Assembly: GCA_038524795.1 (NCBI GenBank)
Contig: JBCBIJ010000007.1
Coordinates: 1 to 64,000 of the forward strand
Length of the DNA stretch: 64,000 bases
From: CALBPI01 sp038524795
Lineage (GTDB): Bacteria; Pseudomonadota; Gammaproteobacteria; Steroidobacterales; Woeseiaceae
Reading direction: 5' to 3'
In this document: piece by piece, positions 42,045 through 51,425 of the stretch
How positions within the stretch are numbered: the first letter of the stretch is position 1
How the letters are laid out: each line of letters opens with the position of its first letter
Notes under the pieces: generated by a model
What the model was told of the DNA's origin: nothing
Databases searched by the model: none
What the model saw: only the letters and a program-made list of their open reading frames with translations
Translations under genes and position numbers: made by a program

Positions 42045-43421
42045 ATGAAGATCCTGATTCTAGGGGCCGGCCAGGTCGGGGCGAGCGCTGCCACACAGCT
42101 GTCCCGCGAAGAAGCCAACGATGTCACCGTGGTCGACATCAACGCGGAGGTCTTGCGCGACCTGCAGGACCGTCTCGACATCCGCACCGTGGTCGGGCAC
42201 GCCGCCTTCCCTGACGTCCTCGAGCGCGCGGGCGCACGCGATGCGGATATCGTCATTGCACTCACGGACTCGGACGAGACCAACATGATTGCGTGCCAGG
42301 TCGCCTATTCGCTGTTCCGCACGCCAACCAAAATCGCACGCATTCGCGCCGCCGAGTACATGAACGCCGACAAGCTGTTCGCGCAAGAGGGCATGCCCGT
42401 CGATGTGCGCATCAGCCCCGAGCAGCTCGTTTGCGAGTACATCGAGCAACTCATTCTTTACCCGGGTGCGCTACAGGTTCTTGAGTTTGCCGATGACCGT
42501 GTCCGGCTTGTGGGCGCACGCGCTGATCGCGACGGACTGCTCGTCGGTCAGCAGCTCAAGAACATCAAGGAACACATCCCGAACACGGAGGCGCGCATCG
42601 CGGCCATCTACCGCGAAGGGCGGGCCATCGAGCCCAAGGGCGACACGGTGATTCGTGAGGGCGACGAGGTGTTCTTCATCGCCGCGCGCGAAGACATCCG
42701 CGTGTTCATGAGCGAGATGCGTGCGCTCGAAGACCCGGTGCGACGCGTGGTGATCGCGGGTGGCGGCAACATCGGTCTTCGGCTTGCGCAGACGCTGGAG
42801 CAAACCAACTCGGTCAAGATCATCGAGCGCGATCCCGACCGCGCGCGATTTATCTCGGAGCAACTCTCGAAAGCCATTGTGCTCAACGGCGACGCGGCGA
42901 ACGAGGACTTACTGCTCGAAGAGAACATCGATTCGGCTGACGTGTTTTGTGCGCTCACCAACGCCGAGGAAGCCAACATCCTCTCGGCCATGCTCGCGCG
43001 TCGGCTTGGCGCCAAGAAGGTCATGGCGCTCATCAACCGCCCGTCCTACGCCGAGCTCATGGAGTCGGGCAGCATCGACATCGCGATCTCGCCGCAACAA
43101 ATTACGATTGGCTCGCTGCTTGCGCACGTGCGCCGCGGCGACGTTGTCAAAGTGCATGCGCTACGCCGTGGTGCGGCCGAGGCCATTGAGGCCGTGGCAC
43201 ATGGCGCCAGCGGCTCGAGCAAGGTTGTCGGCAAAACCATCGAAAACCTCAAGCTGCCGCGCGGCGCTTCGATTGCCGCGCTCGTGCGCGACGAGCAGGT
43301 CATCATCGCGCACCACGACACTCAGATTCAGGCCGACGACCACGTCATCATTTTCCTCACCGACCGGCGCAAGGTGGATGAAGTCGAGTCGCTGTTCCAG
43401 GTGGGCGTGTCCTTCCTTTAG
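42045..43421 (+). CDS. trkA: Trk potassium uptake regulatory protein TrkA
   Basis: Cytoplasmic NAD(H)-binding regulator of the Trk K+ channel. The 458-residue protein is a tandem duplication: two RCK-N Rossmann domains (MKILILGAGQVGASAA at residue 1 and RRVVIAGGGNIGLRLAQ near the middle), each followed by a TrkA-C domain. This is the full-length gammaproteobacterial TrkA, not a single-domain KtrA. ATG 42045 begins 11 bases after uvrD. trkH follows by 15 bases. Confidence 0.97.
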   Translation: MKILILGAGQVGASAATQLSREEANDVTVVDINAEVLRDLQDRLDIRTVVGHAAFPDVLERAGARDADIVIALTDSDETNMIACQVAYSLFRTPTKIARIRAAEYMNADKLFAQEGMPVDVRISPEQLVCEYIEQLILYPGALQVLEFADDRVRLVGARADRDGLLVGQQLKNIKEHIPNTEARIAAIYREGRAIEPKGDTVIREGDEVFFIAAREDIRVFMSEMRALEDPVRRVVIAGGGNIGLRLAQTLEQTNSVKIIERDPDRARFISEQLSKAIVLNGDAANEDLLLEENIDSADVFCALTNAEEANILSAMLARRLGAKKVMALINRPSYAELMESGSIDIAISPQQITIGSLLAHVRRGDVVKVHALRRGAAEAIEAVAHGASGSSKVVGKTIENLKLPRGASIAALVRDEQVIIAHHDTQIQADDHVIIFLTDRRKVDEVESLFQVGVSFL

Positions 43422-43436
43422 GCGCGCGCCGCTGAC

Positions 43437-44888
43437 ATGAACTGGCAAGTCATCCAGCGCATCCTAGGCTTGCTGCTCATGATGTTCAGCATCACGATGC
43501 TGCCGCCCGTGGGCGTCTCGCTGATTTATGCCGACGGCACCTGGCGCGTGTTCGTGTACTCGTTCCTGTTCATCATCGCGTTGGGCTTTTTCCTGTTCTG
43601 GCCCGCTCGGCGCGCGAAGAACGACTTGCGCCTGCGCGACGGCTTTCTTGTCGTCGCCTCGTTCTGGCTCGTACTGGGTATGGCCGGTGCGACGCCGTTG
43701 TGGTTGTCGGCGTCGCCGAGCATGACGCTGACAGAAGCCGTGTTTGAGTCGATTTCGGGCTTGACCACGACTGGCGCCACCGTGCTCAGCGGCCTCGATG
43801 GCCTGCCCGAAGCCATTCTGTTCTACCGCCAGCAACTGCAGTGGCTGGGTGGCATGGGCATCATCGTACTGGCCGTGGCCATCTTGCCCATGCTGGGCGT
43901 CGGCGGCATGCAGCTCTACCGCGCCGAGACGCCCGGCCCCGTCAAGGATACGAAGCTCACGCCGCGCATCACCGAAACCGCCAAGGCGCTTTGGTACGTG
44001 TACCTGGGCTTCACGACGCTTTGTGCCGTCTCGTACTGGCTCGCGGGCATGACTGTGTTCGACGCCATCTGTCACGCGTTCTCGACGGTCGCCATCGGTG
44101 GGTTCTCGACCCACGATCTCAGCATCGGCTACTTCGACAGCCCCGTGATCGACGCCGTGGCCGTCGTGTTCATGTTCCTGGCGGGCATTAATTTCTCGCT
44201 GCACTTCTTTGGTTGGCGCAACAACTCGATCCGCCACTACGTCGAGGACCCCGAGTTTCGGGCCTACGTCTTCATTTTGCTTGTGCTCACGGCCACCGTG
44301 TTCGTGGGCCTCTCGGTCACACGCACTTACGACGACACGGGCACGGCCTTCATCAACAGCCTGTTCCAGTCCGTGTCGATCGCGACCACGACGGGATTCA
44401 CAACGGCCAACTATGCGGCCTGGCCTGGCGCCATTCCGGCACTGCTCATTTTCGCGAGCTTCATCGGCGGTTGCGCGGGCTCGACGGCCGGTGGCCTCAA
44501 AGTCATGCGCGCTTTGTTGCTCTACCGGCAGGGCGCGCGCGAGATTGCACGCCTGGTGCACCCAAGTGCCGAAATACCCGTCAAGATCGGCAACACGGCC
44601 GTGTCGCGTCGCGTCGTGGAGGCCGTCTGGGGCTTCTTCGCCATCTACGTCGTTGTGTTCACAGCGCTGCTACTCGCGCTCATGATGACGGGCCTCGACC
44701 AGGAGAGCGCCTTCGCGGCCGTGGCCGCGACACTCAACAACTTAGGTCCGGGCCTGGGTGAAGTCACAAGCGGTTTCATGACGGTGTCACCCGAGGGTCA
44801 GTGGATCGCCATCGTGGCCATGGTTCTCGGGCGCCTCGAGATCTTCACGCTGCTCGTGCTCGTCACGCCGACGTTCTGGCGCCGTTAG
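43437..44888 (+). CDS. trkH: Trk potassium transporter membrane subunit
   Basis: A 483-residue K+ translocating subunit with four membrane-pore-membrane repeats. Selectivity-filter regions are seen at GLTTTGATVLSGLDGLP, HAFSTVAIGGFSTHD, SVSIATTTGFTTANY and AATLNNLGPGLG, each with the expected glycine. QWLGGMGIIVLAVAILPMLGVGGMQLY is the TrkH/G signature. Its TAG stop overlaps the dctQ GTG by one base (TAGTG), suggesting one operon trkA-trkH-dctQ-dctM and the following fusion gene. Confidence 0.96.
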   Translation: MNWQVIQRILGLLLMMFSITMLPPVGVSLIYADGTWRVFVYSFLFIIALGFFLFWPARRAKNDLRLRDGFLVVASFWLVLGMAGATPLWLSASPSMTLTEAVFESISGLTTTGATVLSGLDGLPEAILFYRQQLQWLGGMGIIVLAVAILPMLGVGGMQLYRAETPGPVKDTKLTPRITETAKALWYVYLGFTTLCAVSYWLAGMTVFDAICHAFSTVAIGGFSTHDLSIGYFDSPVIDAVAVVFMFLAGINFSLHFFGWRNNSIRHYVEDPEFRAYVFILLVLTATVFVGLSVTRTYDDTGTAFINSLFQSVSIATTTGFTTANYAAWPGAIPALLIFASFIGGCAGSTAGGLKVMRALLLYRQGAREIARLVHPSAEIPVKIGNTAVSRRVVEAVWGFFAIYVVVFTALLLALMMTGLDQESAFAAVAATLNNLGPGLGEVTSGFMTVSPEGQWIAIVAMVLGRLEIFTLLVLVTPTFWRR

Positions 44889-45403
44889 TGCCCGGGCTGG
44901 CCGACCGACTGACGCGCTTCAATGCGTGGATCGGGCGCACCGTGGCCTGGTTCACGCTGTTCATGGTGATCAATACGGTCGCTGTGATCGTCGCACGCGA
45001 TGCGTTCTCTTTCGGGCGCATCTGGATGCAGGAAATCACGACCTGGTTGCACGCGAGCGTGTTCCTGCTCGGCATCGCCTACACGCTCGGTCGCGACGAG
45101 CACGTGCGCGTCGACATCTTTTACCGCGGCTTTGGTGAGCGCGGCCGCGCCTGGGTTGACCTACTCGGTACGCTGCTGCTGTTGCTGCCCGTCGCGGGCT
45201 TCATCCTCGTCGAGTCCTGGGATTATGTGTTTGGGCCGCGCGGGAGCTGGGCCGTCATGGAAAGCTCGCGCCAGGCCGGAGGCTTGGGCTACCCGGCACC
45301 ACCGCTGCTTAAGACCTTCATGATTCTCATGCCCGTGCTGCTCATGCTGCAGGGTCTGGCCATCATGCTGCGCGCCGCGGTCACTCTGAGGACCAAGCCG
45401 TGA
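44888..45403 (+). CDS. dctQ: TRAP transporter small permease subunit
   Basis: A 171-residue protein with four membrane helices in the DctQ layout. Family features are WMQEITTWLHASVFLLGIAY, the conserved DEHVRVDIFYRGF loop, and WDYVFGPRGSWAVMESS. Sequence style matches the mannitol/chloroaromatic (FcbT2, TakQ) branch. GTG 44888 overlaps the trkH stop, and its own stop overlaps the dctM start (GTGA). TRAP systems import organic anions with sodium. The substrate is not revealed here, but the probable binding protein is at 54715-55818. Confidence 0.88.
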   Translation: MPGLADRLTRFNAWIGRTVAWFTLFMVINTVAVIVARDAFSFGRIWMQEITTWLHASVFLLGIAYTLGRDEHVRVDIFYRGFGERGRAWVDLLGTLLLLLPVAGFILVESWDYVFGPRGSWAVMESSRQAGGLGYPAPPLLKTFMILMPVLLMLQGLAIMLRAAVTLRTKP

Positions 45404-46776
45404 CCTGGGTGGCCATCGCGCTGTTCCTGACTGTCATCGCCGTGCTCATGACGGGTTTTCCCGTGGCTTTTGCGCTGGGGGGCACGGCACTGCTGTTCGC
45501 CTTTGTTGGCACACTCCTGGGCGGCTTCGATCCCAGCTATCTCGGCAGCATCCCGAACCGCCTGTTCGGCATCATGTCCAACGAAACGCTCATCGCCGTA
45601 CCGTTGTTCGTATTCATGGGCGTCACGCTCGAGCGATCGCGCATCGCCGAGAGCCTGTTGGGCGCCTTGTCGTCATTGTTTGGTCGGTCGAGTGGCGGAC
45701 TCGGCATCGCTGTCACGCTGGTGGGTATGTTGCTGGCAGCGAGCACGGGCATCGTCGGCGCCACGGTTGTCACGATGGGGCTGCTGTCGCTACCCACTAT
45801 GCTCAAGCGCGGATACGACCCGGCCGTCGCCACGGGCACGATCTGCGCCTCGGGCACACTCGGTCAGATCATTCCGCCCTCGATTGTGCTCGTGCTGCTC
45901 GGCGACGTGCTGTCCTCGGCATACCAGCAGGCGCAGTTGTCTCAGGGCATCTTCAATCCCGAGTCTGTGTCCGTCGGTGACCTGTTTGCGGGCGCACTGC
46001 TGCCGGGCGTCGCACTTGTGGGCCTGTATCTCGCGTGGCTCATGATCCTGTCTTGGCTCAAACCGGGCAGCATGCCCGGCAAAACCGAAGCCGAGCTCGC
46101 CGAGCCTGTTCAACTCCTGACGCTGCTGCGCGCGTTGTTCGCGCCGCTCGCGCTCATCATCGCGGTGCTGGGCTCCATCCTGACGGGCATCGCGACGCCA
46201 ACCGAAGCCGCTGGTGTCGGCGCCGCGGGTGCGCTGCTGCTGGCTGCCTTCGCGCGCGAGCTCAGCCTCGAGACGCTACGCGACATCATGCGCTCGACGA
46301 CGCGCGTCACGAGCATGGTCTTTCTCATTCTCATCGGCGCGTCGATCTTTGCGCTCGTATTTCGCGGTTACGGCGGCGACGAGGTGGTGCGCGCGGGATT
46401 GTCTTCGCTGCCCGGTGGCGCCGTCGGTGCCTTCATCGCCGTCATGCTCGTCATGTTTTTGCTGGGCTTCGTTCTGGACTTCATCGAAATCACCTTCGTC
46501 GTCGTCCCGATCGTTGGGCCCGTGCTGCTGGCCATGGGCTTTGACCCCGTCTGGCTCGGCGTCATGATCGCCATCAACCTGCAGACCTCGTTCCTGACGC
46601 CGCCCTTTGGTTTCGCGCTGTTCTACCTCCGGGGCGTGGCGCCCGAATCGGTGCCCACGAGCGCGATCTACCGCGGTGTCATTCCGTTCATCGTGATCCA
46701 GGTCCTTATGCTGGCCATCCTGGCCGTATTCCCTGAGCTCGCCACGTGGCTGCCTGACGTGGTCTATGGCGATTAG
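45400..46776 (+). CDS. dctM: TRAP transporter large permease subunit
   Basis: A 458-residue membrane protein with about twelve helices, the transport subunit of a TRAP system. DctM signatures include FPVAFALGGTALLFAF, AVPLFVFMGVTLERS, STGIVGATVVTMGLLSLPTML, CASGTLGQIIPPSIVLVLLG, and ATPTEAAGVGAAGALLLA. The C-terminal NLQTSFLTPPFGFALFYLRG segment is also typical. It overlaps dctQ by four bases and the next gene by 11 bases, so all three are likely translated together. Confidence 0.93.
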   Translation: MTWVAIALFLTVIAVLMTGFPVAFALGGTALLFAFVGTLLGGFDPSYLGSIPNRLFGIMSNETLIAVPLFVFMGVTLERSRIAESLLGALSSLFGRSSGGLGIAVTLVGMLLAASTGIVGATVVTMGLLSLPTMLKRGYDPAVATGTICASGTLGQIIPPSIVLVLLGDVLSSAYQQAQLSQGIFNPESVSVGDLFAGALLPGVALVGLYLAWLMILSWLKPGSMPGKTEAELAEPVQLLTLLRALFAPLALIIAVLGSILTGIATPTEAAGVGAAGALLLAAFARELSLETLRDIMRSTTRVTSMVFLILIGASIFALVFRGYGGDEVVRAGLSSLPGGAVGAFIAVMLVMFLLGFVLDFIEITFVVVPIVGPVLLAMGFDPVWLGVMIAINLQTSFLTPPFGFALFYLRGVAPESVPTSAIYRGVIPFIVIQVLMLAILAVFPELATWLPDVVYGD

Positions 46777-49759
46777 AACAGACTACGCGGCGCTGCTCTC
46801 AGCACACTGGGTCCTCGACGGACGGCTGCGTCCACTCGACGGCGAGCACGATCGCAACTTCGTCGCGGGCGACACTGTGTACAAGGTCATGCGCTCGGGC
46901 GGCAACGAGGCGCACGTTGCGTTGCAGGTCGCCTGCCTCGAACATCTCGCAGCGAAGGCGTTACCCGTGCCCGTCGTGACGCCCACCCGTGATGGGCAAC
47001 GCTGGGTCGTGGTCGATGATGCCAACGGCGACGAACGCGTCGCCTGGGCGGTCTCGCGTTTGCCCGGAAACGTACTGGCGGCCGTGCGGCCGCGAACCGC
47101 GGCGATGGCGCACGCTCTGGGCGCACGCATTGCCGAGCTGCATGCCGCGCTCGCAGATTTCGCGCACGGCGCGCTACCACAAACGCATGAATGGGACCTG
47201 CGTGCAGCGGCGGACCTGTACGACGGGACCGAAGACCTGGCCAGCCATCCGCACGCCACCGCGCTCGACACGCTGCTGCGAACAGAAGCCCCGAGCATCA
47301 ATGCGGCCCTCGAATCGCTGCCCGTGCAGGCGATTCACAATGACCTCAACGACTACAACCTGCTCGCGACCTGCGCGCCGCTGGGCGAACCCCAGCTGTC
47401 GGGTGTCATTGATTTTGGCGACATGCTGGCCGCCCCGGTCGTCTGCGACTTAGCGATTGCGGGCGCTTATCTCGTTCTGGGACAGCGGCGTCCACTCGAT
47501 CTGTTGCGCGCACTCATTGCGGGTTACACCTCAAAGCAGGGATTATCGGCCGAAGAAATCACGTTGATCTGGCCGTTGCTGCGAATGCGCCTCGCCCAAA
47601 GCGCCCTGATCGCCTGGCGCTCCCGGCGCGCCGGCCGCGACGACCCCTACCTTCAGGTCTCGCAAGAACCGATCAACGACTTCTTCGCGACGGACGCTAA
47701 CACCGACGCCAGATTCGTCGAGACGAGCTTGCTGCGCGCCGCGGGGCTCGAGACACCCGACGTGGCGCTGTCCCGGTGGCTTGCGAGCCCCGAATGCGTG
47801 GTCGCACCCGTGTTCGAAGCACCGCTCGCCGAGGCTCCGATTCTTGACCTGTCCATTACCGGCGCGCACGCCTGCGACAACCCTGTACAGCCCGACATGC
47901 TGGACATTGAACGCGCCGTCGCGGCGCTCGACGACGGCGGTGCGCGCGCGGTACTCGGTCGCTACGACGAGGCGCGACTCGTCTACGGCGCTCCTTTCTA
48001 TTTGTCCGGCACACACGGGGCCACGGACCGACGCACGATCCACATCGCCATCGATGTGTTCCTGCCCGCGGGCACGCCCGTACACGCGCCGCTGGACGCA
48101 ACGGTGCACACGGCCGATGTTCGCGACGCCGAGTACGACTACGGCGGGCTCGTCGTGCTGCGCCACCGAACACCTGATGGCACCGCATTCTTCACGCTGT
48201 ACGGCCACCTGGCGCACGACAACGTACGCGCGCTTTCGGAAGGCCAGTCCATCGCCGCGGGCCAGGCCTTCGCCGAGCTCGGTGGCTCTGACCAAAACGG
48301 CGGCTGGGCGCCGCATGTGCACCTGCAGCTCGGCACCACAGACGCGCCCGGCGCAGACTGGCCAGGCGTCGTCGATCCTGACCAGCGCGACGACTGGTGT
48401 GCGCTGTTCCCAGATCCGGCACCGCTGCTCGGGCTCGCGCCCGGTCATGCCACAGCGCCACGCGATGACATGGCCGTACTCGCCGAGCGCCGCGCCATGC
48501 ACGCGCCGCCGAGCTTGCGCACGAGTTATCGCGAGCCGCTGGACATCGCACGTGGCTGGCGCAGCCTGCTGTTTGACAGGCTGGGTCGCACCTACCTCGA
48601 CGCCTACAACAATGTCCCGCACGTCGGACACGCACACCCGCGCGTCCGTGCCGCGGTTGATGCACAGATGCGCTTCGTCAACACCAACACACGTTACCTG
48701 CAACGCGTGCACGCCGACTACGCGGCCGCGCTGGCGGAGCGACTGCCTGCGCGCCTCGATACCGTATTCCTGCTGAGCTCTGGCAGCGAGGCCAACGAGC
48801 TTGCGCTGCGTCTTGCACGCACGGCAACGGGGCGACGTGACACGGTCGTGCTCGAGGCCGGGTATCACGGCCACACAGTGGCTGCGATCGACATCTCCGA
48901 CTACAAGTTTTCGGGCCCGGGTGGCGAGGGTGCACCCGACTGGGTGCATGTCGCGCCCAATCCCGATGCCTTTCGCGCTCGCCTTGATCCGGACGCGGCC
49001 GCCTCAGGTGTGCATTTTGCGGGGGCGGTGACCGACATCGTCACCGCACTGTCTGTGCGCGACCGCCATCCGGCCTGCTTCATCGCCGAGACGTTTCCGA
49101 GCGTGGGCGGGCAACTCGTACCGCCGCCCGGATGGCTGCGCGGGGTCTACTCGGCTGTCCGCGCTGCTGGCGGCATCTGCATTGCCGACGAAGTTCAGAC
49201 CGGTCTCGGTCGACTCGGCGCGCACTTCTGGGGCTTCGAACAACAAGACGTCGTGCCCGACATCGTGGTGCTCGGCAAGCCGCTCGGTAACGGCTACCCG
49301 CTCGCGGCCGTGGTCACGACGCGCAGCATTGCGGAGGCCTTCGATACGGGCATGGAGTTCTTCGCGACCTTTGGCGGCGCAAGCGTGGCCTGCGCGGCCG
49401 GCCATGAAGTACTGCGCATCATCGATGACGAAGGGCTCGCACCGCACGCGGCCGAGGTCGGTGCTTACCTTCTCGAAGGGCTGCGCTCACTGGCGGCTGA
49501 TCACCCCGTGCTCGGGGATGTACGCGGCATGGGTCTGTTTATCGGTGTCGAGCTTGCAGATGCTGCACGACAGCCCCTGGCCGAGGTGGCAGCGTGGATC
49601 GTGGAACGACTACGGCAGCGACGCGTGCTCATCGGACGCGACGGGCCCGATAACAACGTGCTCAAGATTCGACCGCCTCTGGCCTTTGACCGCGAAGACG
49701 CCGACTACCTGCTGGCCGTACTCGGCGACGTGCTCGCCGAGACCGCGTTCAGACCTTAG
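46766..49759 (+). CDS. Kinase - M23 peptidase - class III aminotransferase fusion protein
   Basis: A 997-residue cytoplasmic protein of three parts. Residues about 1-330 form an APH/hydroxylysine-kinase-like fold with HNDLNDYNLL (catalytic D193) and IDFGDM (D216). Residues about 400-545 match a LytM/M23 fold with all metal residues: H426 and D430 in HIAID, the LYGHLA strand, and H517/H519 in HVHLQL. Residues about 560-990 are a PLP class III aminotransferase or phospho-lyase with DEVQTGLGRLG and K838 in LGKPLGNGYP. No signal peptide is present. In animals, separate homologues phosphorylate hydroxylysine and then cleave the phospho-compound (HYKK, PHYKPL); a kinase plus phospho-lyase is therefore a plausible pair. 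It overlaps dctM, so its substrate may be the TRAP solute. Confidence 0.88.
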   Translation: MAIRTDYAALLSAHWVLDGRLRPLDGEHDRNFVAGDTVYKVMRSGGNEAHVALQVACLEHLAAKALPVPVVTPTRDGQRWVVVDDANGDERVAWAVSRLPGNVLAAVRPRTAAMAHALGARIAELHAALADFAHGALPQTHEWDLRAAADLYDGTEDLASHPHATALDTLLRTEAPSINAALESLPVQAIHNDLNDYNLLATCAPLGEPQLSGVIDFGDMLAAPVVCDLAIAGAYLVLGQRRPLDLLRALIAGYTSKQGLSAEEITLIWPLLRMRLAQSALIAWRSRRAGRDDPYLQVSQEPINDFFATDANTDARFVETSLLRAAGLETPDVALSRWLASPECVVAPVFEAPLAEAPILDLSITGAHACDNPVQPDMLDIERAVAALDDGGARAVLGRYDEARLVYGAPFYLSGTHGATDRRTIHIAIDVFLPAGTPVHAPLDATVHTADVRDAEYDYGGLVVLRHRTPDGTAFFTLYGHLAHDNVRALSEGQSIAAGQAFAELGGSDQNGGWAPHVHLQLGTTDAPGADWPGVVDPDQRDDWCALFPDPAPLLGLAPGHATAPRDDMAVLAERRAMHAPPSLRTSYREPLDIARGWRSLLFDRLGRTYLDAYNNVPHVGHAHPRVRAAVDAQMRFVNTNTRYLQRVHADYAAALAERLPARLDTVFLLSSGSEANELALRLARTATGRRDTVVLEAGYHGHTVAAIDISDYKFSGPGGEGAPDWVHVAPNPDAFRARLDPDAAASGVHFAGAVTDIVTALSVRDRHPACFIAETFPSVGGQLVPPPGWLRGVYSAVRAAGGICIADEVQTGLGRLGAHFWGFEQQDVVPDIVVLGKPLGNGYPLAAVVTTRSIAEAFDTGMEFFATFGGASVACAAGHEVLRIIDDEGLAPHAAEVGAYLLEGLRSLAADHPVLGDVRGMGLFIGVELADAARQPLAEVAAWIVERLRQRRVLIGRDGPDNNVLKIRPPLAFDREDADYLLAVLGDVLAETAFRP

Positions 49760-50297
49760 TCGTTTCCTGCTCGTCCTCGACGGGTTTGAACCAGGACTCG
49801 CCGGGCTGAACGTAGCGCTTGCGGCGCGTGGGGCGCGGGCGCCAGATGCCGAGAACGACATTGGCCACAGCGAGACCCAGCAGGATCACGAGCGCCGTCC
49901 ACTCGTCGTGCATCATGCCCGACAGCTCCGCCAGATCGAACTCGCCGGCCGCGGCGCGCTCCGCCGCTTCCTTTGCGCGACGCGCGGGCCCGTCGATGCT
50001 TGCGAGCGATGCTTCGAAGATGAGTACGCCTGACACGGCCTTAAGCAGTACCCAGCCCTGCTCCATGAACGGCGTGTGCACCATCATCGAGACGAGACCC
50101 GAAACAAGCACGACGAGCATGCCGGGGATGATGAGCCAGGAGACGAGGAAGTCGATGCTTGTACGCAGCGTCAGGACCTGCGAGATGTCTGTGGGCTCGG
50201 GCGCGGCCGCCAGCACGAACAGGTAAGCCGCGATGCCGCCCGCATAAGCAAAGGCGGACAGCGTGTGCACGATCTTGGAGAGTTTACGTTTCCACAT
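49749..50297 (-). CDS. Four-helix inner-membrane protein of unknown function
   Basis: A 182-residue protein with four hydrophobic segments: KIVHTLSAFAYAGGIAAYLF, FLVSWLIIPGMLVVLVSGLV, a segment around WVLLKAVSGVLIFEASLA, and WTALVILLGLAVANVVLGIW. The tail (RPRPTRRKRYVQPGESWFKP) is basic and cytoplasmic. The first helix with its His and the general layout resemble small DUF2269/CopD-like membrane proteins, but I cannot assign a family. It ends the minus-strand trio with the hydrolase and the pilin-domain protein (3-base gap). Its 3' end overlaps the convergent fusion gene by 11 bases. Confidence 0.8.
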   Translation of the reverse strand: MWKRKLSKIVHTLSAFAYAGGIAAYLFVLAAAPEPTDISQVLTLRTSIDFLVSWLIIPGMLVVLVSGLVSMMVHTPFMEQGWVLLKAVSGVLIFEASLASIDGPARRAKEAAERAAAGEFDLAELSGMMHDEWTALVILLGLAVANVVLGIWRPRPTRRKRYVQPGESWFKPVEDEQETTKV

Positions 50298-50300
50298 GGT

Positions 50301-51425
50301 CTAGTCGTCGTCTAAGGCATTGGCGCGACGCTCACGGTAGGCATCCCACATGCCGTGTGGGTCGTCATAGACGATTCGCTCGCAGGCCGCTTCCGGACGC
50401 GGCAGATCGAACTGATCACTGAGCCAGCCCATGACATTGGGGCATCGCCGCCACAACATCAACGGCATGAGGATGTGATCACCGTCCTCGTCGATCACAA
50501 GCTCGACCATTCCGGGCGCCGCGGCGGCAATCGTCTCGCTCTGCGAGACGGGAACCAGGCTGTCCTTCCGGCCATGCTCGATGAGCGTCGGCACCGAGTA
50601 GCCACTGAGCAGCGGCGCGAGCCGCGCGTCGTCGAATTCGAAGCCCGCACGTTGCTCTGCGACCGCCACGGCTTTTTCAAGCCGGCGCCCGGACACCAAG
50701 AATCGCAGCCATGCGGGCGCCATGGCTCGAAAATTTGGGATTAGCGCTGCGGGATCTTCGAAGGGCTGTAGCGCGACGATGGCATCCCAACCGGGCTCCG
50801 TCGCGGCGGCCCGAAGGGCCACGCTCCCACCCAGAGACACACCAAAACCGATCAACGGTTTAGGTGCAGACCGCTGCTCGAGCTCGCGGCGCAGAGCATT
50901 CACAGCAACTGCCTCGCGAATGCCGTAGGTCACATAGCCACTGTCGGATTCACCGTGGCCGGGCAGGTCGACGAGTACCACTTCGAATCCTGCGTCGGCC
51001 ATGAGTGCAGCGAACGCGCCCATGACTTCCTTGCTCATTTCGAAGCCGTGCAGGACGACCACGGTGCCCAGTGCTTCGGGTGCGCGCTCCCGTTCATCGT
51101 CCGCCTCAAAACTCCAGCCGATCTGTCCTTCGTAGCCGCCATCAGCCGTTCGCTCGCCAAGAGACGACCGCAAGGTAATTTCGAATGCGCGCCTGGGAAC
51201 GTGCAACAACGCCAGCGTTCCATTTGGGGTCGCCAGCGCTTCCTCGCGACCCTTTATTCGATTGCGAAAGGCGTCGACGGTTTCGGGGTCCATGGCCGCA
51301 CCACGCTGGTTGGGTGCCTCGACGATCCGATCGGCAACCAGGCTCGTGCAGCCCGAGAACGCCAGCGTCGCGGCAACGACGCTGGCGCGCAGGGCCTGGC
51401 GTGTCGCGCTACTGCTGCGCGACAT
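50301..51425 (-). CDS. Alpha/beta hydrolase lipoprotein
   Basis: A 374-residue exported protein. The N-terminus is a lipoprotein signal with lipobox FSGC (VVAATLAFSGCTSL). The alpha/beta hydrolase fold shows GTVVVLHGFEMSKEVMG (oxyanion loop), LVDLPGHGESDSGYVTYG, the nucleophile elbow GFGVSLGGSVAL (G-x-S-x-G), the acid in LIEHGRKDSLVP, and the His in DEDGDHILMPL. The substrate is unknown; esterase or lysophospholipase-type activity is likely. Its ATG lies 17 bases inside the end of the preceding pilin-domain gene, so translation is coupled. Confidence 0.87.
   Translation of the reverse strand: MSRSSSATRQALRASVVAATLAFSGCTSLVADRIVEAPNQRGAAMDPETVDAFRNRIKGREEALATPNGTLALLHVPRRAFEITLRSSLGERTADGGYEGQIGWSFEADDERERAPEALGTVVVLHGFEMSKEVMGAFAALMADAGFEVVLVDLPGHGESDSGYVTYGIREAVAVNALRRELEQRSAPKPLIGFGVSLGGSVALRAAATEPGWDAIVALQPFEDPAALIPNFRAMAPAWLRFLVSGRRLEKAVAVAEQRAGFEFDDARLAPLLSGYSVPTLIEHGRKDSLVPVSQSETIAAAAPGMVELVIDEDGDHILMPLMLWRRCPNVMGWLSDQFDLPRPEAACERIVYDDPHGMWDAYRERRANALDDD

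Noticed and set aside
47543..48949. A 468-codon minus-strand open frame inside the kinase/M23/aminotransferase gene
   Set aside because: The opposite strand holds conserved catalytic motifs throughout. The antisense translation has no recognisable motif and the base pattern fits the third-codon GC bias of the plus-strand gene.
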